NCBI GenBank assembly: GCA_007695055.1
Contig: REEM01000124.1
Coordinates: 1 to 58,844, forward strand
Origin: Spirochaetaceae bacterium
GTDB taxonomy: Bacteria > Spirochaetota > Spirochaetia > DSM-27196 > SLAA01
Direction of reading: 5' to 3'
DNA length: 58,844 nucleotides
Shown: one piece after another, positions 19,629 to 29,231 of the stretch
Layout: each line of letters opens with the position of its first letter
Position numbering within the stretch: position 1 is the stretch's first letter
The notes under the pieces: model-generated
The model's input: the letters and a program-made list of their open reading frames with translations, nothing else
The model's database searches: none
Told to the model about the DNA's origin: nothing
Program-made: the position numbers and the translations under genes

Positions 19629-21344
19629 TTAGGTGCTCCCTACCGGTTTTTCGAGTTTTTTGTCTGAGGGCTCAAGAATCATGTCCGACAGGGCTGCACC
19701 AGCCGGAATCATGGGAAACACGTTATCTGTTTTTTCCACTTCGACATCAATAATACAAGGCCCGTCATTGTAGGCGAGGGCAGCGGCAGTTATGCGCCGG
19801 ACATCGGCACTGCGGCGCACCCGAAACCCTTTACATCCATAGGCCTCGGCAAGCTTAACGAAGTCCGGATTGCCTTCCAGGTCAACGCCGGAGAGTCGGT
19901 TATCATAGAATAGACTCTGCCACTGCCGCACCATGCCAAGATACCGGTTGTTGATGATCACAATTTTAATCGGTAATTTGTGTATGAAGGCGGTCGAGAG
20001 TTCAGCTTGTGTCATTTGAAAGCCACCATCACCCACAATTGCAATAACGGTTGCATCTCTATGGGCAAATTGAACTCCTATAGCGTGCGGTAGTCCTACA
20101 CCCATAGTTCCAGCACCACCCGAAGACAACCAACGAAATCGTTCATCGGTAAGGTAGTACTGTGCTGCCCACATCTGGTGTTGTCCGACATCGGTTGTTA
20201 CATAGGCTTTGCCTTCACTCTGCTTGAAGAACTCATCAATAACATGTTGTGCTTTGAGCTTGCCAGACTTAGGGTACTTAAGGGGATACTGCTTCTTCCA
20301 GCGTTGCACTTGATCAAGCCACTCCCTTGTATCACCCTTTTTAGCAATGGCCGCAAGCTCTTCTACTACGTGTCGAGCATCACCTTGTATAACACAGTCC
20401 ATGGTGAGTACTTTGTTGAACTCGGCGGCGTCAATATCGATATGTATTTTTTTGGCATCCACGCAAAACTTATCTGGATTCCCGATAATACGGTCGTCCC
20501 AGCGTGAGCCAATTGACATAATACAGTCACAATCCGCGACGGTCTTGTTGGCATATGCAGTGCCATGCATGCCGAGCATTCCCACACTCAAAGGATGTGT
20601 TTCAGGAAATCCCCCTTTACCGAGGAGGGTACTGGTCACTGGAATCTGCATCTTCTCAGCAAGATACATGACTGCTTTTTCAGCTCCAGATATCATGGAA
20701 CCATGGCCAACAAGTAAGACTGGTTTTTTTGCCTTGTTAAGCAGATCTGCTGCATGCTCAATTGCAGTCCTATCCCCCTCTACCGGCACGTGGTAACCAG
20801 GAAGATGGAACTCCTCGTTGTAGTTCGGTTCGACTAAGGCGCTCGTTACATCTTTCGGAAGGTCAATCAGCACCGGGCCGGGGCGCCCAGATTCCGCAAG
20901 ATAGAAAGCTTCGCGAACTATACGTGCGAGATCATTCGGATCCTTCACAAGATACGAATGCTTCACGACCGGAAATGAGATTCCCGATACATCAGCTTCT
21001 TGGAATGCATCAAGCCCAAGGTTCCAGGTGGTTTGCTGACCACACAGTACCACAAGTGGGACCGAGTCCATCTGCGCGGTAAGTAGTCCAGTAATGGTAT
21101 TTGTGGCGCCAGGACCGGAGGTTACAAGTACAACCCCCGCCTTCCCGGTGGCGCGGGCAAATCCGTCGGCCATATGAATGGCTCCTTGTTCATGTCGAGT
21201 CAAAATAAACTCAATCGGTGAGTCGACAAGAGCATCAAAAATCGGAATGGCCGCGCCACCAGGTAGGCCAAAGATATACTCAACCCCCTGCTGCTGAACC
21301 AGATCAACAACCACTTCAGCGCCGGTTTTCTTGGTAGCGTTCAT
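19629..21344 (-). CDS. ilvB: Acetolactate synthase large subunit
   Basis: ThDP enzyme: [45 protein letters not shown]. Confidence 0.97.
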   Translation of the reverse strand: MNATKKTGAEVVVDLVQQQGVEYIFGLPGGAAIPIFDALVDSPIEFILTRHEQGAIHMADGFARATGKAGVVLVTSGPGATNTITGLLTAQMDSVPLVVLCGQQTTWNLGLDAFQEADVSGISFPVVKHSYLVKDPNDLARIVREAFYLAESGRPGPVLIDLPKDVTSALVEPNYNEEFHLPGYHVPVEGDRTAIEHAADLLNKAKKPVLLVGHGSMISGAEKAVMYLAEKMQIPVTSTLLGKGGFPETHPLSVGMLGMHGTAYANKTVADCDCIMSIGSRWDDRIIGNPDKFCVDAKKIHIDIDAAEFNKVLTMDCVIQGDARHVVEELAAIAKKGDTREWLDQVQRWKKQYPLKYPKSGKLKAQHVIDEFFKQSEGKAYVTTDVGQHQMWAAQYYLTDERFRWLSSGGAGTMGVGLPHAIGVQFAHRDATVIAIVGDGGFQMTQAELSTAFIHKLPIKIVIINNRYLGMVRQWQSLFYDNRLSGVDLEGNPDFVKLAEAYGCKGFRVRRSADVRRITAAALAYNDGPCIIDVEVEKTDNVFPMIPAGAALSDMILEPSDKKLEKPVGST

Positions 21345-21391
21345 AGTATCTCCTTTTCTGGAACCTTAGTTCCACGTTGCGACATTGCCAA

Positions 21392-21433
21392 AGATTAGTG
21401 AATAATATTTCTATGGTCAAGCCTATATGACCA
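21392..21433 (-). promoter_or_regulatory. ilvB promoter with dyad covering the -35
   Basis: Minus strand TTGACC (21415-21420), 17 nt, TAATCT (21392-21397); TGGTCA-agcctata-TGACCA dyad at 21414-21433. Confidence 0.55.
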
Positions 21434-21447
21434 ATATTTGCTCTTTA

Positions 21448-21468
21448 TTTACGAGAAGTTTTCGTAAA
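21448..21468. promoter_or_regulatory. Second dyad upstream of ilvB promoter (operator candidate)
   Basis: TTTACGA-gaagttt-TCGTAAA perfect 7-bp inverted repeat. Confidence 0.45.
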
Positions 21469-21639
21469 ATTCATAGAACGCGTGTTAACTTAGAGCAAAA
21501 ATCATTCTAATACGTTTTTCTTTGGCTGGGTCTTCCTGAATCGTGGCTGAATCTAAGAAAATTGTGAGACAGCGAGACAGATTTATAGCGGGACGCAGAA
21601 ACTTTTACGTATATCAAGGTAACTTGTGCCGAATACTGC

Positions 21640-21672
21640 AAAAAAAGGCCAGCAATATGCTGACCTTTTATC
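21640..21672 (-). terminator. Rho-independent terminator of the FKBP gene
   Basis: Minus strand GGTCAGCA-tat-TGCTGGCC (one mismatch) followed by a T-run. Confidence 0.7.
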
Positions 21673-21690
21673 GGAATTACCAGGATCGCA

Positions 21691-22320
21691 TTATTGGGGT
21701 TGAGAAAATCCACCGCCAAAGATCATTTCCAGTTCTTCCTCTGTCGCCTCGCGTATCGAAATAATATCTACTTCAAAAAACAGGTCTTGTCCTGCGAACG
21801 GATGATTGAAATCGAGCAGCACGGTCTCCTCGTGAACCTCAAGAACGGTAACAGGAATAGGGCCTTGTGGGCCTTGACCTTGCAACATCATACCTTCTTC
21901 AAGAGGAATAGACGGATCAATTTGATCACGCGGATACTCAACTCGCCCCTCATCCCGATACGGACCATACGCGTCAGCGTATGCTACCTCAATGTTCGCA
22001 CGCTCACCTACAGACATACCCCGCAACCCATCTTCAAGACCGGGGATAACCATGCCGACGCCATATATGAACTCAAGTGGTTCGCGCCCCTCAGAGCTGT
22101 CGAATACGCTGCCATCCGCGAGGGTACCCTCGTAGTGGATTTGGACGATCTTGTTCTCTTCGATAACGAGATCATCTGCAAGAAGGTCGGTAGAAGCGGT
22201 CGGAGCGCTTTCTCCATTCTGTTCCGAGGGATCCGGCGCATCTTCCCGTGACCCACCAGCAAAAAGCGGCGCACTGAGAACTACACCCAGTATCAAAAAC
22301 AATACAATAAACTTCTTCAT
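21691..22320 (-). CDS. FKBP-type peptidyl-prolyl isomerase, exported
   Basis: Signal peptide ending SAPLFAGG; VQIHYEGTLADGSVFDSSEGREPLEFIYGVGMVIPGLEDGLRGMSVGE and GQDLFFEVDIISI. Confidence 0.92.
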   Translation of the reverse strand: MKKFIVLFLILGVVLSAPLFAGGSREDAPDPSEQNGESAPTASTDLLADDLVIEENKIVQIHYEGTLADGSVFDSSEGREPLEFIYGVGMVIPGLEDGLRGMSVGERANIEVAYADAYGPYRDEGRVEYPRDQIDPSIPLEEGMMLQGQGPQGPIPVTVLEVHEETVLLDFNHPFAGQDLFFEVDIISIREATEEELEMIFGGGFSQPQ

Positions 22321-22582
22321 TACTCACCTCATGTGTGCCGCAGACCGGTCGCCGGTTATCTTGCCGTTTGGCTAGCTTCCGACTGTTCACTTCATTATTT
22401 ATTTGGCTTTTAAACTACCGCTCCGCTGGTCCTCTTGTCAACCATTGCACCCGTGGCAGCTCAAAGAGAGAGCTCGCGCGGTGAAACGAGGTGTTACCTT
22501 GGAGGTGTATTGACAGCACACCCGAAATTCAAGGCAGCTTTTCAGTACCCTTTTCCTTCCGCCTTTGCTATACTTTCCGGTA

Positions 22583-23422
22583 ATGAAAGTACAGCCTGTT
22601 CAATACAATGCTTTTCGCAATGGAAGCAAAACGTACTTCAACTCGAGCCGGTTTTTCCCTGCCTCGGTAAGGGACGATGTCTTTGCGTTGTACGCTTTTG
22701 TTCGTGTTGCGGATAACTATGTTGACTCTATCCCTCAGCAGGCGGACGAGCTTAACAAAATGCAGGTTGACTATCGTGCGTCTCTTGCTGGCACACCCTC
22801 AAACGATATAGTTGTGGACTCTTTCGCCGAGTTATGTCGTCGTGTTGAGATACGGCCGGAATGGGTTGACGCCTTCTTTCACTCCATGCGCTTAGATCTC
22901 ACGAAGTTTGCTTACGACACGCTTGAAGAAACCCTCGAGTACATCTACGGCTCGGCCGAGGTAATTGGACTGTGTATGGCGCGCATACTTCATCTGCACC
23001 AAGACGCAGATCAGGCGGCCTGTATGCTTGGGCGTGCTATGCAGTACATCAATTTCATTCGGGATATAGATGAGGATAATCGACTGGGGCGACGCTATCT
23101 TCCGTTGCACGATTCCGGGCTAAATTCACTGCAAGCGGAAGAAGCACGGTCTAAACCGGACGTTTTTGTTTCTTTTGTTCGGGGGGAGCTCGCGCGTTAC
23201 CGAGGGTGGATGGACGAGGCCGAAAAAGGGTATGCAATGATTCCCTTTCGCGCGCGTACCGCAGTGAAAACCGCAGGTGACATGTACGACTGGACAGCCC
23301 TTACCATAGAAAGAAACCCGTTTGTCGTATACGAACGCAAAGTTAAGCCAAAGCGGTCTCGAGTAGTGTTGCGTGGCATGGGAAACCTCTTGGTTGGAGC
23401 TGGTTTCCGACGCAGCCGTTAA
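22583..23422 (+). CDS. Phytoene/squalene synthase family protein
   Basis: FALYAFVRVADNYVD (DxxxD variant), INFIRDIDEDNRLGRRYLP second Asp-rich motif. ATG at 22583. Confidence 0.85.
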   Translation: MKVQPVQYNAFRNGSKTYFNSSRFFPASVRDDVFALYAFVRVADNYVDSIPQQADELNKMQVDYRASLAGTPSNDIVVDSFAELCRRVEIRPEWVDAFFHSMRLDLTKFAYDTLEETLEYIYGSAEVIGLCMARILHLHQDADQAACMLGRAMQYINFIRDIDEDNRLGRRYLPLHDSGLNSLQAEEARSKPDVFVSFVRGELARYRGWMDEAEKGYAMIPFRARTAVKTAGDMYDWTALTIERNPFVVYERKVKPKRSRVVLRGMGNLLVGAGFRRSR

Positions 23423-23504
23423 AAGCACTTCGGGGTCATGTTGCAGGTGTAAATATATTAGGTGCAGCTGCATTAAACCCCACGGAAAATGAGGAACCTA
23501 CACC

Positions 23505-24569
23505 ATGTTGAACACCTATCTGAGCGACGCCAAGCTCGCCATTGAACAACGACTACCGCACCTGTTGCATGAACGGCATGAGTACCTACAGTCGGTCAAT
23601 CACTGGGGGCTGGACTTGGCGGATTCCCTGGTTGAGTTTACCGGTCGCGGGAAAATGATCCGTGGGGCGCTTGTGCTCCTCGGGGCATCGCTGTATGGGC
23701 GCCCCCATGACGAGGTAACTTTAGATGCAGCTGCCGCCATGGAGCTTCTTCAGAGTTTCCTTCTGATCCATGACGATATCATGGACGAAGATCTTCAGCG
23801 TCGGGGAGCACCTTCGGTGCATGCGCGTTATATGGAGCAGGGAAGCAGTGAGGGCTATGAGCATACCGAGCACCTAGGGTTATCACTCGGAATTTGTGCA
23901 GGTGATGTCTCTGCATTTCTCGCCCTCGATATTCTCAGTAGTCTGGACTTTGAACCCGCGGCCTTGCGCACCTTGGTGTCGTTGGTGACACGAGAGATAA
24001 TCTCGGTTGGTGTGGCTCAGATGAACGATGTATCATTTGGTTTTCATCCTTCGGAAGTTGTACCACACGACATCCGTGAGGTGTACCGCTACAAGACTGG
24101 TCGTTACACCTTCTCGTTACCGCTCTCAATGGGCGCAATTCTTGCTGGAGCAGATGAAACTGCCTGCTTGCGGCTCAACGAAATAGGCGAGTATATGGGT
24201 ATTGTGTTTCAGATCAAGGATGATGAAATTGGCCTGTACGAGAGTGGTGAGGATATTGGCAAGTCTCCGGGTTCCGATGTCCGAGAGAACAAAAAAACCC
24301 TGTATCGGGCATACCTTGTTGAGGCCGCAAACGACAACGAACGAACTCGGTTGTCGACGATATTTGGGAATCGCCAGTTAGATGAGGAGGACCTCCACTA
24401 CATTCGTTCGCTTATGGAGTCGCACGGGGTACGCGAGCGGCTCGATGCTGAAATGGACGATCTCACGGACAAGGCGCGCCGTCTCATTGAGTCCTTAGAT
24501 GGCGTCAATACCGAGACCAGAGCAGTTCTGCTGGAACTTCTGAGCTATAACCGAGCTCGTCGTCGCTAA
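23505..24569 (+). CDS. Polyprenyl (geranylgeranyl-type) diphosphate synthase
   Basis: LIHDDIMDEDLQRRGAPSVH and FQIKDDEIGLY motifs. Confidence 0.92.
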   Translation: MLNTYLSDAKLAIEQRLPHLLHERHEYLQSVNHWGLDLADSLVEFTGRGKMIRGALVLLGASLYGRPHDEVTLDAAAAMELLQSFLLIHDDIMDEDLQRRGAPSVHARYMEQGSSEGYEHTEHLGLSLGICAGDVSAFLALDILSSLDFEPAALRTLVSLVTREIISVGVAQMNDVSFGFHPSEVVPHDIREVYRYKTGRYTFSLPLSMGAILAGADETACLRLNEIGEYMGIVFQIKDDEIGLYESGEDIGKSPGSDVRENKKTLYRAYLVEAANDNERTRLSTIFGNRQLDEEDLHYIRSLMESHGVRERLDAEMDDLTDKARRLIESLDGVNTETRAVLLELLSYNRARRR

Positions 24570-25198
24570 CTGAGCTGCTTTGCTCGTATGGTCTGCACCA
24601 TATCTACGAAGTAGCGGTGGATGCGGGTATCCTGTGTAAGCTCGGGGTGAAATGTTGCACCAAGGATAGCTCCGTGGCGAACGAGAATTGGCTCCTGGTC
24701 CAAGGCAGCGAGGAGTTCTACCTCGGGCGAGCAGGTGCGAATGCGTGGCGCTCTAATAAATACCCCTTCCAACGCGGTCTCACCGAATACCGGAGAGCTA
24801 AACCGGGTCTCAAAGCTCTCAACCTGTCTACCATAGGCATTTCGCTCCACAGACACCGGCAGCAAGCCAAGCCGCGGCTGAGTGCTGTTAAGAATATCCT
24901 CCGCTAGCAGGATTAGCCCTGCGCAGGTCCCAAAAATTGGCAAACCTTCGGCTGCGCGTGCTTTGAGAGCTTCGGTAACACCGTAGCGCTCCATTAACAT
25001 GCCTATAGTGGTGCTTTCGCCGCCAGGGAGTACAACACCATGAAGACCAACAAGATCCGTAGGATTGCGAACTTCGCGCGTTTCAACGCCAAGCCCGTGT
25101 AACATACTGATATGTCGCTGAAAGTCCCCTTGAAAGGACACAACCCCAATGAGGTGTGTCCTAAGCGAGGTCGGGACATCTGTACCCTGTTGCATCAT
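24566..25198 (-). CDS. pdxT: Pyridoxal 5'-phosphate synthase glutaminase subunit
   Basis: GVVSFQGDFQRH, LPGGESTTIG, IFGTCAGLILLA, GATFHPELT. Confidence 0.95.
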   Translation of the reverse strand: MMQQGTDVPTSLRTHLIGVVSFQGDFQRHISMLHGLGVETREVRNPTDLVGLHGVVLPGGESTTIGMLMERYGVTEALKARAAEGLPIFGTCAGLILLAEDILNSTQPRLGLLPVSVERNAYGRQVESFETRFSSPVFGETALEGVFIRAPRIRTCSPEVELLAALDQEPILVRHGAILGATFHPELTQDTRIHRYFVDMVQTIRAKQLS

Positions 25199-25212
25199 AG
25201 TCTGAGGAAAAC

Positions 25213-26118
25213 CTACCAGCCTCGAACTGCAAGGCGGTCTTCGCCGACCAGCCCAGCTGTACTAATTCCAACCATGGGCTCGCCAAGGTCGTAGGAAATC
25301 TCAGCAAGCTTTGCTGGATCTCTGTAATGAGCTACCGCGTCGACAACCGCCCGTGCTCGGCGCGCCGGATTATCCGACTTGAAAACACCGGAGCCTACAA
25401 ATACCGCCTCGGCGCCAAGCTGCATCATGAGAGCCGCGTCCGCAGGCGTAGCAACACCACCAGCCGAAAAGTTAGGCACCGGTAGCTTGCCGGTTGCCGC
25501 GACCTCAAGCACCAGTTCATATGGCGCGCCGAGCTCCTTTGCTGCGGTCATGAGTTCCTCACGGCGTAGTCCCTGAAGCCTTCGAATACCGCCGCTGAGT
25601 TCCCGCAAATGGCGCACTGCCTCAACGACATCACCTGTGCCAGCCTCGCCCTTGGTGCGGATCATGGCCGCGCCTTCACCAATACGCCGCAGGGCTTCGC
25701 CCAGATCTCTACAGCCACACACAAAAGGAACCCTGAAGCTCTCTTTCTCAACATGGTAACGGTCGTCGGCAGGGGTTAGCACCTCGCTTTCATCAATGAA
25801 GTCAACGTTGAGGGCTTCAAGGATCTGCGCTTCCACGAAATGCCCAATACGGCACTTGGCCATGACAGGAATGCTCACAGCCTCCTGAATCTCTTTTATG
25901 AGTTTCGGATCCGACATCCTCGCAACGCCGCCCTGCGCCCGTATATCGGCCGGGACACGCTCAAGTGCCATGACGGCTTGTGCTCCAGCCTCGGCTGCAA
26001 TGACCGCTTGTTCGGCGTTAACTACGTCCATAATGACGCCGCCTTTGAGCATCTCTGCTAAGCCGACCTTTGTGCGCCATGTTGATTTCTGACGTTCGGA
26101 CCAGGATATATCTGTCAT
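25213..26118 (-). CDS. pdxS: Pyridoxal 5'-phosphate synthase lyase subunit
   Basis: [42 protein letters not shown]; start at MTDISWSER (26118). Confidence 0.97.
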   Translation of the reverse strand: MTDISWSERQKSTWRTKVGLAEMLKGGVIMDVVNAEQAVIAAEAGAQAVMALERVPADIRAQGGVARMSDPKLIKEIQEAVSIPVMAKCRIGHFVEAQILEALNVDFIDESEVLTPADDRYHVEKESFRVPFVCGCRDLGEALRRIGEGAAMIRTKGEAGTGDVVEAVRHLRELSGGIRRLQGLRREELMTAAKELGAPYELVLEVAATGKLPVPNFSAGGVATPADAALMMQLGAEAVFVGSGVFKSDNPARRARAVVDAVAHYRDPAKLAEISYDLGEPMVGISTAGLVGEDRLAVRGW

Positions 26119-26318
26119 CTGTGTGTCCACCTTTTTAGGAATGAAGTAGGGTTCTCGGGGTGAGTAGCACCACGATATAAGAGTACCGCACAAAGATCAA
26201 GCAATCTGAACAAAGCAGTCGAGTTCAAGCCGCCCGAACGTGCGCGACATTATTCATTGCGCTTGCTCAATCCGCTATGATCTTCCGTGAACCTTCTTCA
26301 CGTGGTACACTACATCCC

Positions 26319-27026
26319 GTGGAGCCAAAACTTACAGAACGACTGTCAGAAATACAAGAAAAACTTGCGGCAGCTGCAGGCCGATCGGGACGCACCAAGG
26401 AAGATGTGCGGCTCATTGCCGTCTCCAAGACTCACGACGTTTCCGCCGTCAGAGAGGCATATGAGGCTGGAGTCCGCGACTTTGGTGAGAGTAGGGTACA
26501 GGAGGCTGAAGAGAAATTTCACGGCCTGACAGATCTCCAGGATATCAGGCTGCACCTCATAGGAAGACTACAGTCCAACAAAGCCAAAAAAGTACCCGGG
26601 CTCTTCGCTTGTGTACACTCAGTTGACCGCGACTCACTTCTGTACGAACTGGACAAGCGAGTTCAGGAGTTGGGGTCGATATCGGAAAATCAGCTCGAGA
26701 TACTCATTCAACTAAATACCTCAGGTGAGGAACAGAAGCAAGGAGTGGCGAGTTACGAGGCGGCGTGTGAGCTTCTCTCTGTGGCGCACCGCTGCATGGC
26801 TCTCCGCGTAACAGGTTTCATGACCATGGCACCGTACACCAATGATACCGCCCTCATACGCCGCTGCTTTGCCGCCACCCGTGAAATCGCGGAAAGGTGT
26901 CGTTTGCAGTTCCCTGATATGCCCTTGAAGGTGCTTTCAATGGGAATGAGCAATGACTACGAGATTGCAATAGAGGAGGGGGCTACCATGGTGCGAGTGG
27001 GCAGTGCCCTATTTGGAGAAAGATGA
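26319..27026 (+). CDS. YggS/PLPBP-family pyridoxal phosphate homeostasis protein
   Basis: LIAVSKTHDVSAVREAYEAGVRDFGESRVQEA, HLIGRLQSNKAK, LSMGMSNDYEIAIEEGATMVRVGSALFGER; GTG at 26319 or the ORF start at 26277. Confidence 0.93.
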   Translation: MEPKLTERLSEIQEKLAAAAGRSGRTKEDVRLIAVSKTHDVSAVREAYEAGVRDFGESRVQEAEEKFHGLTDLQDIRLHLIGRLQSNKAKKVPGLFACVHSVDRDSLLYELDKRVQELGSISENQLEILIQLNTSGEEQKQGVASYEAACELLSVAHRCMALRVTGFMTMAPYTNDTALIRRCFAATREIAERCRLQFPDMPLKVLSMGMSNDYEIAIEEGATMVRVGSALFGER

Positions 27027-27487
27027 AGCGGACCCACCTCCGTCTCATTGCTAGTATTCTCCTCATGTTCAGCACGACTATGACGACTCCGTTTCGATCA
27101 GCTGCAGGTCTTTTTGCCCAACAGGCAGGATTTGAAGACGACGAGGTAGCAGCCGAGCCATACCGTCCCGATGAGTTTCCCAAACCCTTGCTTGGCGTCC
27201 GACGGTTTACCATCATTGCTACCGGCGCGTTTCCGGTAACGATGTTCTTTGGCGGCCTATTCTACGAGTTTGCTCGGTTCGGCTATTATAGTGCACAGTC
27301 CGGTGAGGTGCGTGGAGATTATGCACCTCTCTTTTTTGGCCCTACAACTGGCCCCCGCTTTAACGAAGACGAACAACGTAATGTATTAATGGTTGGAGTC
27401 AGCCTGTCTTTGTTCGTGGCTCTCCTTGACTTCACACTTGGCCGTATCGAGACTCGGCGTGCCGATAATCAGTCCTCAGCGCAATGA
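27023..27487 (+). CDS. Hypothetical membrane protein
   Basis: 154-aa ORF with hydrophobic segments; ATG overlaps the stop of the preceding gene. Confidence 0.6.
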   Translation: MKRTHLRLIASILLMFSTTMTTPFRSAAGLFAQQAGFEDDEVAAEPYRPDEFPKPLLGVRRFTIIATGAFPVTMFFGGLFYEFARFGYYSAQSGEVRGDYAPLFFGPTTGPRFNEDEQRNVLMVGVSLSLFVALLDFTLGRIETRRADNQSSAQ

Positions 27488-27541
27488 ACCGGATAAAGGA
27501 AATCACGCTATGATTCACGGAGATTCAGTTGGGAGCTCTCA

Positions 27542-28612
27542 TTGGAAAAGGTAGAAGCTCATCTCACCGTTGAGCATCCTAGCCAGGTGGGCCGTCGGGT
27601 TGATCAGGTTATCGCCGACAGCGAGCTACCGCTCAATCGCAGCCAACTAAAGGCACAGAGTGCCGAGATCTACTGCAACGACCGTCAGGTCAAGGCGTCT
27701 CACCTAACGAAACTGGGCGACAGGCTGCGCATACTCTATGTCCCCGAACCCGATGCCACCCTCACGCCCCAGAAGGTTGAGTTTGGAATTATTTATGAAG
27801 ACGATGATGTATTGGTGGTTAATAAACCGCGTGGATTGGTGGTACACCCTGGCGCTGGAAACTTTGACAACACCCTTGCGCATGGACTGCTGTTCCACCA
27901 TCAGAACGAAATCAGTGATCCTTGGGATGACGAGGTTCCGCCCCTTGCCCCCAACCAGCGCGCCGGTATTGTACATCGCCTTGACAAGGATACCAGTGGC
28001 GTTCTTATAACCGCCAAGAACGCACCGACTCTCGAACGCTTACAACGCGAGTTCTCGGAACGCCGTACCGAAAAGGTCTATCTTGCGCTGAGTTACGGAG
28101 TTCCCCCCAAGAGGAAAGGGCAGATTGACGCCCGCATCGTACGCCATCCGCAGCGGCGAACAGTTTTCACTACCGATCCGCGAAAAGGGCGTGAGGCTCT
28201 CACCGCGTATCGAGTGGTACGTGAGTTCCATGTGCCGGTTGGGCCCGACAGGAGCTCCGAAGTAGTTGGCCTGGTCCAAAAAGGTGGCAAACAAGCTGGC
28301 CCGGTCCCCGAAAGAGAAAGACGCAGCTACGCCTTGCTTGTGCTGCGACCAATTACCGGACGCACCCATCAACTGCGCGTTCACTTAGCCTCACAGGCGT
28401 GCCCTATTTTGGGGGATCCGCTTTATGCTTCGCGTGAGTCCGCACGTGATCCGAACTTTCTCGAAATACCACTCATGTTACACGCCTACAGCCTTGGCGT
28501 CAGACTCCCTCGTGACGGTAATCTGCGCGTTTTCCGCGCCCCTATTCCGGACGACATGGTGGCAACAATCAGACAGTTGCGTTCGTGGCACTTAGGGCCT
28601 CGTCAGGCCTGA
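27542..28612 (+). CDS. RluA/RluD-family pseudouridine synthase
   Basis: S4-like N-term; VVNKPRGLVVHPG, AGIVHRLDKDTSGVLITAKN, GRTHQLRVHLA; TTG start. Confidence 0.93.
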   Translation: MEKVEAHLTVEHPSQVGRRVDQVIADSELPLNRSQLKAQSAEIYCNDRQVKASHLTKLGDRLRILYVPEPDATLTPQKVEFGIIYEDDDVLVVNKPRGLVVHPGAGNFDNTLAHGLLFHHQNEISDPWDDEVPPLAPNQRAGIVHRLDKDTSGVLITAKNAPTLERLQREFSERRTEKVYLALSYGVPPKRKGQIDARIVRHPQRRTVFTTDPRKGREALTAYRVVREFHVPVGPDRSSEVVGLVQKGGKQAGPVPERERRSYALLVLRPITGRTHQLRVHLASQACPILGDPLYASRESARDPNFLEIPLMLHAYSLGVRLPRDGNLRVFRAPIPDDMVATIRQLRSWHLGPRQA

Positions 28613-28643
28613 GAGCCTCCGAGAGCCGCCGAGAGGGATTGCC

Positions 28644-29231
28644 TTAGAGGACATCGCCATCTGAAGGGTCGCTAAGATCTCTGTTTAGGGTCAGCTCCGC
28701 CTCAACCGTGCTTGGCGGACCGTGCAGAGGAAACAGAAGTGTTGTGGGTGACAGTTGTTTAAACTGTTTGCGTAGTGCCTCGGCGAGCAACATGCGTTCT
28801 ATCTGAGTTCCATTCTCCGCAACGATACCGGCACTGATAGCGGGCCCACAGAAAAGAAAAGACGATACCGAAAACATTACAGCATGGCGAGAGTACTCCT
28901 CAAGCGGAACTACTTTGACCTGAAAACCGCTCAGATCTAAGGTGTCGTTGCCTTGTACTCGAGAGGTGGGATACCCATGGATGTTGGGATAGGTTGCGTA
29001 AAGGGTCGCATCATACACCTTCAATATAGTGCCAATACCGGACATACGCAGTTCCCGCGGATGCGTCAAGAGAATTGATCTAATATAAAGGCGATTGTCC
29101 TCAACCGTACGGAGCATTGAGACGGTGAATGATGTGGGATCAACGAGAATTGCGTCACCAGCATCATCCGGCGCTATGAGATAACTGTTTTCCGCCTCAT
29201 GCTGCTCAACGTTAAGTGTGAATAGGCGCAT
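28644..29231 (-). CDS. Metallo-beta-lactamase-fold protein with degenerate metal-binding motifs
   Basis: ENSYLIAPDDAGDAILVDP...ILLTHPRELRMSGIG...FLFCGPAISAG...LLFPLHGPPSTVEAELTLNRDL follows the MBL layout. ATG 29231 preferred over 29246. Confidence 0.65.
   Translation of the reverse strand: MRLFTLNVEQHEAENSYLIAPDDAGDAILVDPTSFTVSMLRTVEDNRLYIRSILLTHPRELRMSGIGTILKVYDATLYATYPNIHGYPTSRVQGNDTLDLSGFQVKVVPLEEYSRHAVMFSVSSFLFCGPAISAGIVAENGTQIERMLLAEALRKQFKQLSPTTLLFPLHGPPSTVEAELTLNRDLSDPSDGDVL

Noticed and set aside
21345-21540. T-box or attenuator leader for ilvB
   Set aside because: No T-box conserved sequence, no leader peptide, no antiterminator/terminator pair found.
22510-22575. Promoter for the phytoene synthase-like gene
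   Set aside because: TTGACA at about 22510 has no convincing -10 at 16-18 nt; TATACT near 22569 lacks a -35.
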